From: Streptomyces diastatochromogenes
GTDB taxonomy: Bacteria > Actinomycetota > Actinomycetes > Streptomycetales > Streptomycetaceae
NCBI GenBank assembly: GCA_026913215.1
Contig: JAPTYK010000001.1
Coordinates: 3,782,001 to 3,846,000, forward strand
Direction of reading: 5' to 3'
DNA: 64,000 nucleotides
Each line of letters starts with the position of its first letter. Positions within the stretch are counted from its first letter, which is position 1. The translations under genes were made by a program, and so were the position numbers. Of the stretch, positions 42,538-52,833 are shown piece after piece. The notes under the pieces were generated by a model. The model ran no database searches, was not told where the DNA came from, and saw nothing but the letters and a program-made list of their open reading frames with translations.

Positions 42538-42551
42538 GTTTCACGTGAAAC
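42538..42551. other. parS: parS site 7
   Basis: Exact GTTTCACGTGAAAC in the convergent gap between rplI and the MATE gene. Confidence 0.95.
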
Positions 42552-42561
42552 GCGTACGGCG

Positions 42562-43898
42562 TCAGCGCGTGGCGCCCGTGACGATCCAGCGGCCGGAGCG
42601 CATGCGGAACCAGAGGGTCGCCATCCGCACGGTCATCATCAGGGTCATCGCCCACCAGAGCGCCGTCAGCCCGCCGCCGAGCGTCGGCACCAGGAGGGCG
42701 ACCGGAGCGAAGACGGCCAGGGTCAGCAGCATGGCCCAGGCCAGGTAGGGGCCGTCCCCCGCGCCCATGAGGACGCCGTCGAGGACGAAGACCACTCCGG
42801 AGACCGGCTGGGAGACGGCGACGACCAGCAGCGCGGGGAGCAGGGTGTCCTGGACGGTGCTGTCGCTCGTGAAGAGCGGGATGAACAGGGGGCGGGTGAC
42901 GATGAGCAGCGCGCCGAGCGCCACACCGGAGAGCACGCCCCACTGGACCATCCGGCGGCAGACCTGCCGTGCGCCGGTGGCGTCGTCCGCGCCGAGGTAG
43001 CGGCCGATGATGGCCTGGCCCGCGATGGCGATCGCGTCGAGCGCGAAGGCCATCAGGCTCCACAGGGACAGGATGATCTGGTGGGCGGCGACCTCCGCGT
43101 CCCCGAGCCGGGCGGCGACCGCCGTGGCGATCATCAGGACCGCGCGGAGCGAGAGCGTACGGACCAGGAGCGGGACGCCGGCCTGGGCGGAGGCGCGGAT
43201 GCCGGCCGGGTCGGGGCGGAGGGAGGCGCCGTGGCGCCGGGCGCCCCGTACGACCACGACGAGGTAGGCGGCGGCCATGCCGCACTGGGCGATGACCGTG
43301 CCCCAGGCGGAGCCGGCGATGCCGAGACCGGCCCCGTAGACCAGGCCGAGGTTGAGCGCGCCGTTGGTCGCGAAGCCGGCGATCGCCACGTAGAGCGGTG
43401 TACGGGTGTCCTGGAGGCCGCGCAGGACGCCGGTGGCGGCCAGGACCACCAGCATGGCGGGGATCCCCAGGCTGGAGATCCTGAGGTACGTGACGGCGTA
43501 CGGGGACGCGGTGTCCGAGGCCCCGAAGACGTCGACGAGCCAGGGCGCCGCGGGCAGGGTCAGCGCGACGACGGCGGCGCCGAGGAGGAGGGCGAGCCAG
43601 ATGCCGTCCATGCCCTGCCGGATGGCGGCCTGGAGGTCGCCCGCGCCGACCCGCCGGGCGACGGCGGCCGTGGTGGCGTAGGCGAGGAAGACGAAGACGC
43701 TGACGGCGGTGGAGAGCAGCGCCGCGGCGATCGCGAGGCCCGCGAGCTGGGGGGTGCCGAGGTGGCCGACGATGGCGCTGTCGACCATGAGGAACAGCGG
43801 CTCGGCGACGAGAGCACCGAAGGCCGGCAGGGCGAGGGAGACGATCTCGCGGTCGTGCTGTCGGCGGACGGCCTTGGAGGTCGCGGGGCCTGAGTCAT
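42562..43898 (-). CDS. MATE-family efflux transporter, DinF type (one apparent frameshift)
   Basis: Twelve-helix multidrug/toxin exporter. The start is ATG 43898; after MTQAP one base is missing in the run at 43885-43888. Then ATSKAVRRQHDREIVSLALP and LVAEPLFLMVDSAIVGHLG follow. Inner repeats are FVFLAYATTAAVARRVGAG and IGRYLGADDATGARQVCRR, the DinF pattern. Restored length is 445 residues. It ends beside parS 7. Substrates are unknown. Confidence 0.9.
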
Positions 43899-44321
43899 GG
43901 GCTCAATCTAATCTTCCACAGGTAAGAGATGCAATGGAGTAGCAGTCCTTACTTTTCGCTGGTGCGCGGCTTCGGGTGTGGACCGTTTGTTCTGATCTTG
44001 GTCCAGGGGGAAAAGTTTTTCTCCCCCACAGCCCGTGGATGGGAAACGTGCAGGTCAGGAGGGTGAGTTCGGGGGTGCTATGAGTTTGTCCACATGGCTG
44101 TCCCCCGCTCCGTGCACAGGATCCGGTGAGTTCTCCACAGCATCTGGCCCTTCACCCACAGGGCCTGTGGATAACCAGATTGGCTGACGCCCCTGACGGG
44201 CCTACCGTGGTCCGGCGCCCGACGCGCCAGAAGCGGTCGCGAAGCCACTCGTTGATGAAGGCCGTGGCGTAAGACAGAGTGGCACGGCGATGTCCGCGGA
44301 GCGGACGGAGGAGGTGGCCTG
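43899..44321. promoter_or_regulatory. dnaB upstream region with DnaA-box cluster
   Basis: This 423-base divergent region between the MATE gene and dnaB has an exact TTGTCCACA (44086-44094), TTCTCCACA (44131-44139), TCACCCACA (44152-44160) and TGTGGATAA (44166-44174, an exact E. coli-type box reversed). A weaker CGTGGATGG lies at 44034-44042. The cluster ends about 150 bases before dnaB. No gene is seen. Confidence 0.75.
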
Positions 44322-45803
<1,482 letters not shown>

Positions 45804-45850
45804 TCGAAATCGTGAAGCGCCACGGCCGGGCATCGCGTTGGATGGCGTGC

Positions 45851-47233
45851 ATGACGACATCTTTCGAAGCCTTGCTGCCGGGGACCGAGCGGGCCCTGCT
45901 GCACCGTGTCGCGGTCGCCCAGTCGGAAGGGCGGACGCCCTCCTTCGTGGGGGCGGTGGTCCGCGACGGAGCCCTGGTGTGGAGCGGTTCGCGCAGCTGC
46001 GTGGACGGCCACGCGCCGGACGCCGACACCCAGTTCAGGATCGGGTCGATCACCAAGGTGTTCACCGCGGTGCTGGTGATGAGGCTGCGGGACGAGGGCC
46101 TGCTCGGGCTCGACGATCCGCTGGAACGGCACCTGAAGGGCACGGGCGCCGGTGAGGTGACGATCGCCCAGCTCCTGGGCCACACCGGCGGTCTCGCGGC
46201 CGAGACGCCCGGCGCGTGGTGGGAGAGGTCCTCCGCCGCGCTGCGCCCGGAACTCTCCGACGTCCTGGGGGAGCGGCCCTTCCTCCAGTCGCCGGGGCGC
46301 CGGCACCACTACTCCAACCCCGGCTACACCCTGCTCGGTTCACTGGTCGAGGCGGTCCGGGGGGTGTCCTGGGAGGAGGCGCTGCGGCGCGAGATCCTGG
46401 AGCCGCTGGGGATGAACCGCACGACGGTCGACCCCGTCGCGCCGCACGCGGGAGGCTGGGCGGTCCACCCCTGGGCCGACGTGATGATGCCCGAGCCGTC
46501 CGAGGACCTCGGTCTGATGGCATCGGCCGGGCAGTTGTGGTCGACGGCCGCCGACCTCGCCCGGTTCGCCGCCTTCCTCGCGGCGGGGGACGAGCGGGTG
46601 CTCGCCGCGGCGTCGGTGGAGGAGATGCGCGCTCCGGCGGCCCCGGCCGGGGAAGGCGAGTGGGAGGGAAGCTACGGGCTCGGCCTCCAGCTGCTGCGCA
46701 AGGACGGCCGCACCCTGATCGGCCACACCGGATCCCTCCCGGGCTTCGTCGCCTGCGTGTGGGTGAGCGTGGAGGACGGCCTCGCGGGGATCGCCCTCTC
46801 CAATGCCACCTCGGGCCCGCTGACGGGGCTCGTGGCCGCCGATCTCGTACGGATCGTGGCGGAGGCGGAGCCGAGGTTCCCGGAGCCGTGGCGGCCCCTT
46901 CCCGAGGCCGAGGTCGACGAGGAGCTGCTGTCCCTCACCGGGCCCTGGTACTGGGGCACGTACGCCTACGGGCTCCGGCTCGCTCCCGAGCGGGGCGTCG
47001 TGCTCGAACCCCTGAGCGGAGCCGGGCGACGGGCCCGCTTCCGCGCGCTGCCCGAGGGCGGCTGGGTCGGGCTGAACGGCTACTACGCGGGGGAGACGCT
47101 CCGGGTCGTGCGGCGTGCCGACGGCGGCGTGAGCCATCTCGACCTCGGGTCCTTCGTCTTCACGCGGGAGCCGTACGCGCCGGGGGACGCGGTTCCGGGC
47201 GGCGTGGACGAGGCGGGCTGGCGCGGCCTCTGA
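45851..47233 (+). CDS. Serine hydrolase of the beta-lactamase/CubicO type
   Basis: It has 460 residues from ATG 45851 (MTTSFEALLPG). Catalytic motif one is Ser-x-x-Lys in RIGSITKVFTAVLVMRL, motif two Tyr-x-Asn in HHYSNPGYTLLGSLVE, and motif three HTG in LIGHTGSLPGF. The C-terminal extra domain contains LTGPWYWGTYAYGLRL. No signal peptide is seen, so it is likely cytoplasmic and an esterase or peptidase rather than a true beta-lactamase. It follows dnaB by 47 bases. Confidence 0.85.
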   Translation: MTTSFEALLPGTERALLHRVAVAQSEGRTPSFVGAVVRDGALVWSGSRSCVDGHAPDADTQFRIGSITKVFTAVLVMRLRDEGLLGLDDPLERHLKGTGAGEVTIAQLLGHTGGLAAETPGAWWERSSAALRPELSDVLGERPFLQSPGRRHHYSNPGYTLLGSLVEAVRGVSWEEALRREILEPLGMNRTTVDPVAPHAGGWAVHPWADVMMPEPSEDLGLMASAGQLWSTAADLARFAAFLAAGDERVLAAASVEEMRAPAAPAGEGEWEGSYGLGLQLLRKDGRTLIGHTGSLPGFVACVWVSVEDGLAGIALSNATSGPLTGLVAADLVRIVAEAEPRFPEPWRPLPEAEVDEELLSLTGPWYWGTYAYGLRLAPERGVVLEPLSGAGRRARFRALPEGGWVGLNGYYAGETLRVVRRADGGVSHLDLGSFVFTREPYAPGDAVPGGVDEAGWRGL

Positions 47234-47246
47234 GCCGTTGAGCGAT

Positions 47247-47260
47247 GTTTCACGTGAAAC
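47247..47260. other. parS: parS site 8
   Basis: Exact GTTTCACGTGAAAC, first of a close pair, after the serine hydrolase. Confidence 0.95.
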
Positions 47261-47266
47261 CGCACG

Positions 47267-47280
47267 GTTTCACGTGAAAC
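47267..47280. other. parS: parS site 9
   Basis: Exact GTTTCACGTGAAAC, starting 20 bases after site 8, seven bases before the acetyltransferase stop. Confidence 0.95.
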
Positions 47281-47286
47281 ACGCCC

Positions 47287-47739
47287 TCACAGGGTCTTCT
47301 TGAAGCCCACGTGGGAGGCCTCGAAGCCCAGGCGCTCGTAGAAGCGGTGGGCGTCGGTGCGGGTGACGTCGGAGGTCAGCTGAACGAGCCGGCAGTCCTG
47401 GCGTCCGGACTCCGCGACGGCCCATTCGATGAGCTGCGTCCCGAGACCGCTGCCGCGCTCGTCGGCATGGATGCGGACGCCCTCGATGATCGAGCGGGTG
47501 GTGCCCCGGCGGGAGAGTCCCGGGACGACCGTCAGCTGGAGGGTGCCGACCACCTTGTCCCCGCGGACGGCCACGACCACGTGCTGGTGCGGGTCGTTCG
47601 CGAGGCGCTCGAAGGCGGTGAGGTACGGGGCGAGATCGTCCGGGGACTCGCGCTGCGCGCCCAGGGGGTCGTCGGCGAGCATCGCGACGATGGCCGGAAG
47701 GTCCTCCGCGGTGGCGGGGCGTATCTCAAGATCGCTCAT
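47287..47739 (-). CDS. GNAT-family acetyltransferase
   Basis: It has 150 residues from ATG 47739 (MSDLEIRPATAEDLPAIVAM). The acetyl-CoA motif is VRIHADERGSGLGTQLIEWA, with FYERLGFEASHVGFKKTL at the end. The substrate is unknown. A MarR gene lies directly upstream, 44 bases away and on the same strand, suggesting co-regulation. Confidence 0.88.
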   Translation of the reverse strand: MSDLEIRPATAEDLPAIVAMLADDPLGAQRESPDDLAPYLTAFERLANDPHQHVVVAVRGDKVVGTLQLTVVPGLSRRGTTRSIIEGVRIHADERGSGLGTQLIEWAVAESGRQDCRLVQLTSDVTRTDAHRFYERLGFEASHVGFKKTL

Positions 47740-47761
47740 GCCCCGCAGCGTACGCGCGGCC

Positions 47762-47799
47762 GCGTCAGACGAGGGCGCCCGCGTCAGACGAGGGCGCCC
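47762..47799. repeat. Exact 19-bp tandem duplication at the marR 3' end
   Basis: Two adjacent identical 19-base units, 47762-47780 and 47781-47799 (GCGTCAGACGAGGGCGCCC). The second copy contains the marR stop codon. Confidence 0.95.
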
Positions 47800-48242
47800 G
47801 CACCCTCGACGACCTGGACCAGCGGGGCCAGCTCCGGGTTCTTCGCGGCCTCGTCGAGGGCCTCGCGCAGCGCGCCGTCGTTGGTGGGGCGGGCCTCTTC
47901 GAGGAGCTTCAGGCCGGCCTCGGTCACGTCGGTGTAGATGCCGCGCCGGTCGGTGGCGCAGAGGTAACGGGTGAGCAGGCCGCGGTCCTCCAGGCGGGTG
48001 ACGAGCCGGGTGGTGGCGCTCTGGCTGAGCACGACGGCGTCGGCGACCTGCTTCATCTGGAGGTGGCCGCCGGGGCCGCTGTGCTGGCGGCTGAGGACGT
48101 CGAGCAGCGAGTACTCCCGCACGCTCAGACCGTGCCCGGACTCCAGGGCGCGCTCGAGGTGGGACTCGATCCTGCCGTGCAGCAGGGAGAGGGCGCACCA
48201 GCGCTGGGAGAGCGCGGTGAGTGCGGGGTCCGTCGCGGTCAT
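47784..48242 (-). CDS. MarR-family transcriptional regulator
   Basis: It has 152 residues from ATG 48242 with GAGGGAGAG upstream. The winged helix is visible in LSVREYSLLDVLSRQHSG, LQMKQVADAVVLSQSATTRL and VTRLEDRGLLTRYLCATDRRG. The ligand is unknown. It probably regulates its own transcript with the downstream acetyltransferase. A 19-base tandem duplication covers the 3' end. Confidence 0.92.
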   Translation of the reverse strand: MTATDPALTALSQRWCALSLLHGRIESHLERALESGHGLSVREYSLLDVLSRQHSGPGGHLQMKQVADAVVLSQSATTRLVTRLEDRGLLTRYLCATDRRGIYTDVTEAGLKLLEEARPTNDGALREALDEAAKNPELAPLVQVVEGAGALV

Positions 48243-48330
48243 GGGCTCTCCCTCGGTCTCTCCTCGAAGCCGCCTGGCTCTCGGTCCAGGGTAGACGAAG
48301 CGACGCAATAATGGGCGCCTGCAAGTAAAA

Positions 48331-49192
48331 CTAGCCTGCGGCGACCGTCAGGGGAGCGAAGCGGCGGCGCCAGTCTCCGGGGAGGTCGGGCAGGGAGCGG
48401 ACCATCACCGAGGTGGTGGCGATCGTGTCGATGCCGTTCTCCTTCGCCCAGCTCAGCAGGGAGGTGTGCCGGACGTCGATGTCCGTGCGCAGCGGCCGGT
48501 CGGTGGCGGCCGCCAGGGAGGCGATCAGGGCCTGGGCCGTGCCGGGGTCCCGGGCGATCAGGGGGCCGATGACATGGGTGTCCATATTGGGCCAGGCGGC
48601 CGCGAAGCCGATGATCTCGCCGCCGTCCTCCGCGACCCGGAGGTGGTCGGAGAAGGCGGGGAGCCGGGTGATCATGTGGGTGCGGTCGAGGCCGAAGATC
48701 TCGTGGTCCAGGCGCAGGATCGCCGGGAGGTCCTCCGCCGTCGCCGGGCGTACCGGAACGGCCGGGGCGGGTGCGGTGAAGGTGAAGCGCCCGCGCACCA
48801 TCTCGGACCGGCTCGTCTCGGTGAAGCCCAGCTGCTCGTACAGGGGCTGCCCGTTCGCCGTGGCGTACAGGGTGAGCGGGGTGTCCCCGGCCTCCGCCAG
48901 GACGTGCCGCATGAGCCGGCGGCCCAGGCCCTGGCGTGCGTACCGCTCGGCGACGAGCACCATGCCGATGGCGGCGAGCCCCGGGCCGTACGAGGTGACC
49001 ACGGAGCAGGCGGCGAGCCCCGGACCTTCGGGGTCGTCGATGCCGTAGCCGGTGCCCGCGGTGAGCAGCAGGCCCCACTTGTGTTCCTCGCGCGGCCAGC
49101 CCCGGTTCTCGGAGAGGTCGGCGCAGGCGAGGAGGTCCTCCGGGGAGAGGCGTCGGACGGGGAGCTGTGCGAGGGGGTGGGGAAGTCGGCAT
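48331..49192 (-). CDS. Two-domain GNAT acetyltransferase (frame error near the start)
   Basis: The acetyl-CoA motif is VLVAERYARQGLGRRLMRHV in the first domain. A second GNAT-like domain starts at VPVRPATAEDLPAILRLDHE and ends RRRFAPLTVAAG. The 5' part reads VRRLSPEDLLACADLSENRG in the same frame, but only the ATG at 49192 fits as a start. It is joined by one extra base or two lost bases near 49175-49185. The substrate is unknown. Confidence 0.78.
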
Positions 49193-49239
49193 GTCTTTCA
49201 GGCTGAACGACGCGGTGATCTTCCGTCCACCGCTTTACG

Positions 49240-49899
49240 GTGTTTCACGTGAAACCCCGGAACCCCCGAGCACGACGCCTGCACCTCTTCGACCTCGACG
49301 GCACCCTGATCCGGGGTTCGGCCGCCGCGGTGGAGATCTCCCGGCAACTGGACCTGGTCGACGAGATCGCCGCCCTGGAGGAGGGGTTCCTGCGGGGCTC
49401 ACGCCGGACGAGTTCGCCGTCCAGGCCCGTGAGCTGTGGTCCGCACTGACCCCGGAGCAGGTCGCGGCGGCCTTCGCGGGGCGCCCTGGCTGACGGGCAT
49501 CCGCGAGGTCTGGGCGGACATCCGGGCCCGGGGAGACCGCTGCGCGGTCATCTCCCTCTCGCCCGACTTCTTCGTCGAGCGGCTCCTGGACTGGGGCGTC
49601 GACACGGCGCACGGTTCGCTCTGGCCCGCGCTTCCCTTCACCGAGCCGATCCACCGGCCGGGCATTCTCAACGCGCGGGCGAAGGTGCGGATCGCGGGTG
49701 AGCTCTGCGCGCGGTACGGAGTGGAGCCCGCCGACTGCGTCGCGTACGGGGACTCGATGTCCGACGCGGAGCTCTTCGCGACCGTGTCGGAGACCGTGGC
49801 CGTGAACGCGGACCACCATCTCGCCGGGCTCGCCCGCCACAGCTACTCCGGAGGGACCTGCGCGAGGCCTACGCGTTGGTCCGAAACAGCGCAGCCTAG
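49240..49899 (+). CDS. HAD-superfamily phosphatase, SerB-like (three apparent frameshifts)
   Basis: Haloacid-dehalogenase-fold hydrolase. Motif I is HLFDLDGTLIRGSAA, motif II CAVISLSPDFFVERLLD, and motif IV VAYGDSMSDAELFATV. Shifts near 49398, 49482 and 49852 each cost one base; restoring them gives about 220 residues ending in RNSAA. The start codon, GTG 49240 or 49249, lies in parS site 10. The substrate may be a phosphoserine-like or small phosphomonoester; unknown. Confidence 0.8.
49242..49255. other. parS: parS site 10, at the HAD gene start
   Basis: Exact GTTTCACGTGAAAC in a divergent intergenic region; read in the HAD frame it gives Phe-His-Val-Lys. Confidence 0.95.
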
Positions 49900-50004
49900 C
49901 CAGAAACCCGGGCCTATGGCCCGAGAACACCGCTTTCCGTCCGAAGTGCCGGTCGCAGGCGCCATGCTGCGAGCACGGAAGCCGGCCAGCGCGAGGCGAG
50001 GCAC

Positions 50005-51196
50005 ATGATGGATGCTCCGACCACCACGACGGACGAGCGGGACTCCCCAGCGGCGGACGGGAAGGAACCCGAATACCCCGGGGACCCTCCGCCGACGCCG
50101 TACTCGTCCGTCGCACCCTGGAGGAGATCGCACCGGTCGCCGACCGGGTGACCTCGTACTTCTACGCCCTGCTCTTCGTCCGCCACCCCGAGCTGCGCGA
50201 GATGTTCCCCGTGGCCATGGACACCCAGCGGGACCGGCTCCTGAAGGCGCTCCTGACGGCGGCCGAGCACATGGACGACACGCCGGTCCTCACCGCGTAC
50301 CTGGAGAACCTCGGCAGGGGACACCGGAAGTACGGAACCCGGGCCGCCCACTACCCGGCCGTCGGCGAGGCCCTCATCGGCGCGCTCGTGCGGTACGCGG
50401 AGAAGAGCTGGGACCAGGAGACCGAGGCGGCCTGGGTCCGCACCTACACGACGATCTCCCAGATCATGATCGACGCGGCGGCCGAGGACGAGCGGACTGC
50501 CCCCGCCTGGTGGCAGGCCGAGGTGGTCTCCCACGACCTGCGGACCCCGGACATCGCCGTCGTCACGCTCAGGCCCGACCAGCCGTACCCCTTCCTCGCC
50601 GGGCAGTACACGACCCTGGAGACCCCGTGGTGGCCGCGGATCTGGCGCCACTACTCCTTCGCCGCGGCGCCCCGCCCGGACGGACTGCTGTCCCTCCACG
50701 TCAAGGCCGTCCCGGCCGGCTGGGTGTCCAACGCGCTGGTCCACCGGGCACGCCCGGGGACGTGCTGCGGCTCGGCCCGCCGGCCGGCTCCATGACGGTC
50801 GACCACTCCACGGACACCGGGCTGCTCTGCATGGGCGGCGGCACCGGGATAGCGCCGATCAAGGCGCTGGTCGAGGACGTCGCCGAGCATGGGGACCGGC
50901 GCCCGGTCGACGTCTTCTACGGGGCGCGCAGCGGCCACGACCTCTATGACATCGACACGATGCTGCGGCTCCAGAAGACCTTCCCCTGGCTCTCGGTCCA
51001 TCCGGTCACCGAGGAGCAGGGGCGGCTCCCGGACGCCGTCTGCCGCTACGGCCCGTGGAACGAACGCGACGCCTATCTCTCGGGCCCGCTCGCCATGGTC
51101 CGCCGCGGGGTCGACGCCCTGCGCGGCGCGGGGGTCCCCTCGGACCGCATCCGCCACGACTTCCTCGCGGAGCTCACCCCCGCGGCGGTCGGTTAA
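50005..51196 (+). CDS. hmp: Flavohemoprotein-like globin-oxidoreductase (two apparent frameshifts)
   Basis: Predicted nitric oxide dioxygenase or related heme reductase. After a disordered leader (MMDAPTTTTDE) a globin domain includes SYFYALLFVRHPELREMFPV and GTRAAHYPAVGEALIGALVR with the likely proximal histidine. The FAD/NAD reductase follows, with FLAGQYTTLETPWWPRIWRH and the nucleotide motif CMGGGTGIAPIKALVEDV. Shifts near 50087 and 50752 each need one base, giving 397 residues. The stop overlaps the convergent NUDIX stop. Confidence 0.87.
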
Positions 51197-51675
51197 CCCA
51201 GATCGGGGGCGTGCATCGCGCGGACGCCCTCGATGTTGCCGTCGAGGTAGTGGCGCAGGGAGAGCGGGACGAGGTGCACGGCGGCGATGCCGACCCGGCT
51301 GAAGGGCACCCGGACGATCTCGTACTCGCCGACGGGCTCCTCCATCTCGGGGCCGTGCCGCAGGGAGGTGTCCATCGAACCGAGCCGGCACACGAAGAAG
51401 TGCTGGACCTTCACCCCGGAGACGCCGCCGTCGACGATGTGCTCGACGGTGTCGACGAAGCAGGGCACCACATCGGTGATCTTGGCGCCGAGCTCCTCCA
51501 GCACCTCGCGGTGCAGGGCCTCCACGACGGTCGCGTCGGTGGGCTCCACGCCGCCGCCGGGCGTGAGCCAGTAGGGATCCATTCCTGGCTTGGTCCGCTT
51601 GATGAGGATCAGGTCGTCCCCGTCGAGCAGGATGGCGCGTGCGGTGCGCTTGATCACGGGACGTTGTTCGGTCAT
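51193..51675 (-). CDS. NUDIX hydrolase
   Basis: It has 160 residues from ATG 51675 (MTEQRPVIKRTARAILLDG). The NUDIX box is complete: GGGVEPTDATVVEALHREVL continuing EELGA. It hydrolyses a nucleoside diphosphate linked to some moiety; the substrate is unknown. Its TAA overlaps the flavohemoprotein TAA on the other strand as TTAA. LysR lies 35 bases upstream on the same strand. Confidence 0.9.
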   Translation of the reverse strand: MTEQRPVIKRTARAILLDGDDLILIKRTKPGMDPYWLTPGGGVEPTDATVVEALHREVLEELGAKITDVVPCFVDTVEHIVDGGVSGVKVQHFFVCRLGSMDTSLRHGPEMEEPVGEYEIVRVPFSRVGIAAVHLVPLSLRHYLDGNIEGVRAMHAPDLG

Positions 51676-51710
51676 GGGAAGAAAATGGCCCGTCCCGGGT
51701 GTCCTGAAAC

Positions 51711-52607
51711 TCACCAGTTCCCGGCGGCGCGGAGCAGCTCCTCGTGGGCGCGGGCCAGGGGGGACAGCGCGAGCGTCCCCGTCCGCGCGACCAGGAAGTA
51801 GGTCCGGATCGGAGGGACCGGGGGGTCGAGCAGCGCCACGAGGCGCCCCCGCTCCAGGGCCTCCTCGCACAGGTAGCGCGGCAGGACGGCGAGTCCGGCA
51901 CCGGAGGCGGCGGCGTCCCGCACGGCCCGCAGGTCGGGGGCGATGACGGTGGCGGCGGCCGCCGGTTTGGTCTCGAAGACGCTCGCCCAGTAGCGGGAGA
52001 CGAAGGGCAGCGACTCGTGGACCTCGACCACCGGCAGCTGTTCCAGGACCACGGCGCCCTTGCGCAGGAGCACCTCCGGGGAGAGCCGGGCGGCCCAGCG
52101 CGGGGCCGCGACCAGGACGTGTTCCTCGTCGCAGAGCGGGGTGGAGACGAGCAGGCCGCCCCGGGGCCGGGCGGTGGCGATGGCCAGGTCGTGGTGTCCG
52201 GCGGCGAGCCCGTCGAGGATCTCCTCCGCGCTGCCGAGGAAGGAGGCCCGCACGGCGAGCCCCTGGCCGACCAGCGGGGTGAGGGCGGGCAGCGCGCGGA
52301 TCGCGGTGAACTCCGGAGGCCCGGCGAGATGGAGGGTGCGGACCCCGCTCTCCTCGTCGAGCCCGGTCTCGGCGATCTCCACGAGGGCGTCCAGATGGGG
52401 CGCCGCGCGGTGCGCGAGTTCGTCGCCGATGGTGGTGGGGGTGACCCCGCGCGCCTGCCTGAGGAAGAGCGGTCTCCCCAACTGCCGTTCCAGTGTCCGG
52501 ATCTGGCTGGTGACGGCGGGCTGGGAGAGGCCGAGGAGCGCGGCGGCGCGGGTGAAGGAGCCGGCCCGGTGCACCGTGACGAACGTGCGCAGCAGGGCCA
52601 GATCCAT
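51711..52607 (-). CDS. LysR-family transcriptional regulator
   Basis: It has 298 residues from ATG 52607. The N-terminal helix-turn-helix is LLRTFVTVHRAGSFTRAAAL, then GLSQPAVTSQIRTLERQLGR. The C-terminal effector domain starts near VRTLHLAGPPEFTAIRALP. No divergent target gene is adjacent, so its regulon is unclear. Upstream bases 52674-52695 are AT-rich for this genome and may hold its promoter. Confidence 0.93.
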   Translation of the reverse strand: MDLALLRTFVTVHRAGSFTRAAALLGLSQPAVTSQIRTLERQLGRPLFLRQARGVTPTTIGDELAHRAAPHLDALVEIAETGLDEESGVRTLHLAGPPEFTAIRALPALTPLVGQGLAVRASFLGSAEEILDGLAAGHHDLAIATARPRGGLLVSTPLCDEEHVLVAAPRWAARLSPEVLLRKGAVVLEQLPVVEVHESLPFVSRYWASVFETKPAAAATVIAPDLRAVRDAAASGAGLAVLPRYLCEEALERGRLVALLDPPVPPIRTYFLVARTGTLALSPLARAHEELLRAAGNW

Positions 52608-52768
52608 GTCCGCCCCCTTCCGGCCGTGCGGCCGTTGGACTCAGGCGGTCGGCTGACGGCGCCTCAGGACCGTCCAACTATAAATAAGTCGATAGGTCGC
52701 TGTCGCTCAGGTGATTGGACACTGACGCACAGTCAACTAGCCTTGTCCAGGCGGTCTCCGCGCGTAAA

Positions 52769-52814
52769 ACCGAGGGCGTTCCGAGCCACGAGGGGAGGCT
52801 CGAGCGCCCTCGGT
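52769..52814 (-). terminator. Terminator after the PLP enzyme gene
   Basis: Outer arms ACCGAGGGCG (52769-52778) and CGCCCTCGGT (52805-52814) are perfect, with an inner GAGCC/GGCTC stem. Confidence 0.8.
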
Positions 52815-52833
52815 CCCTGCCCCGAGGCCCGGG

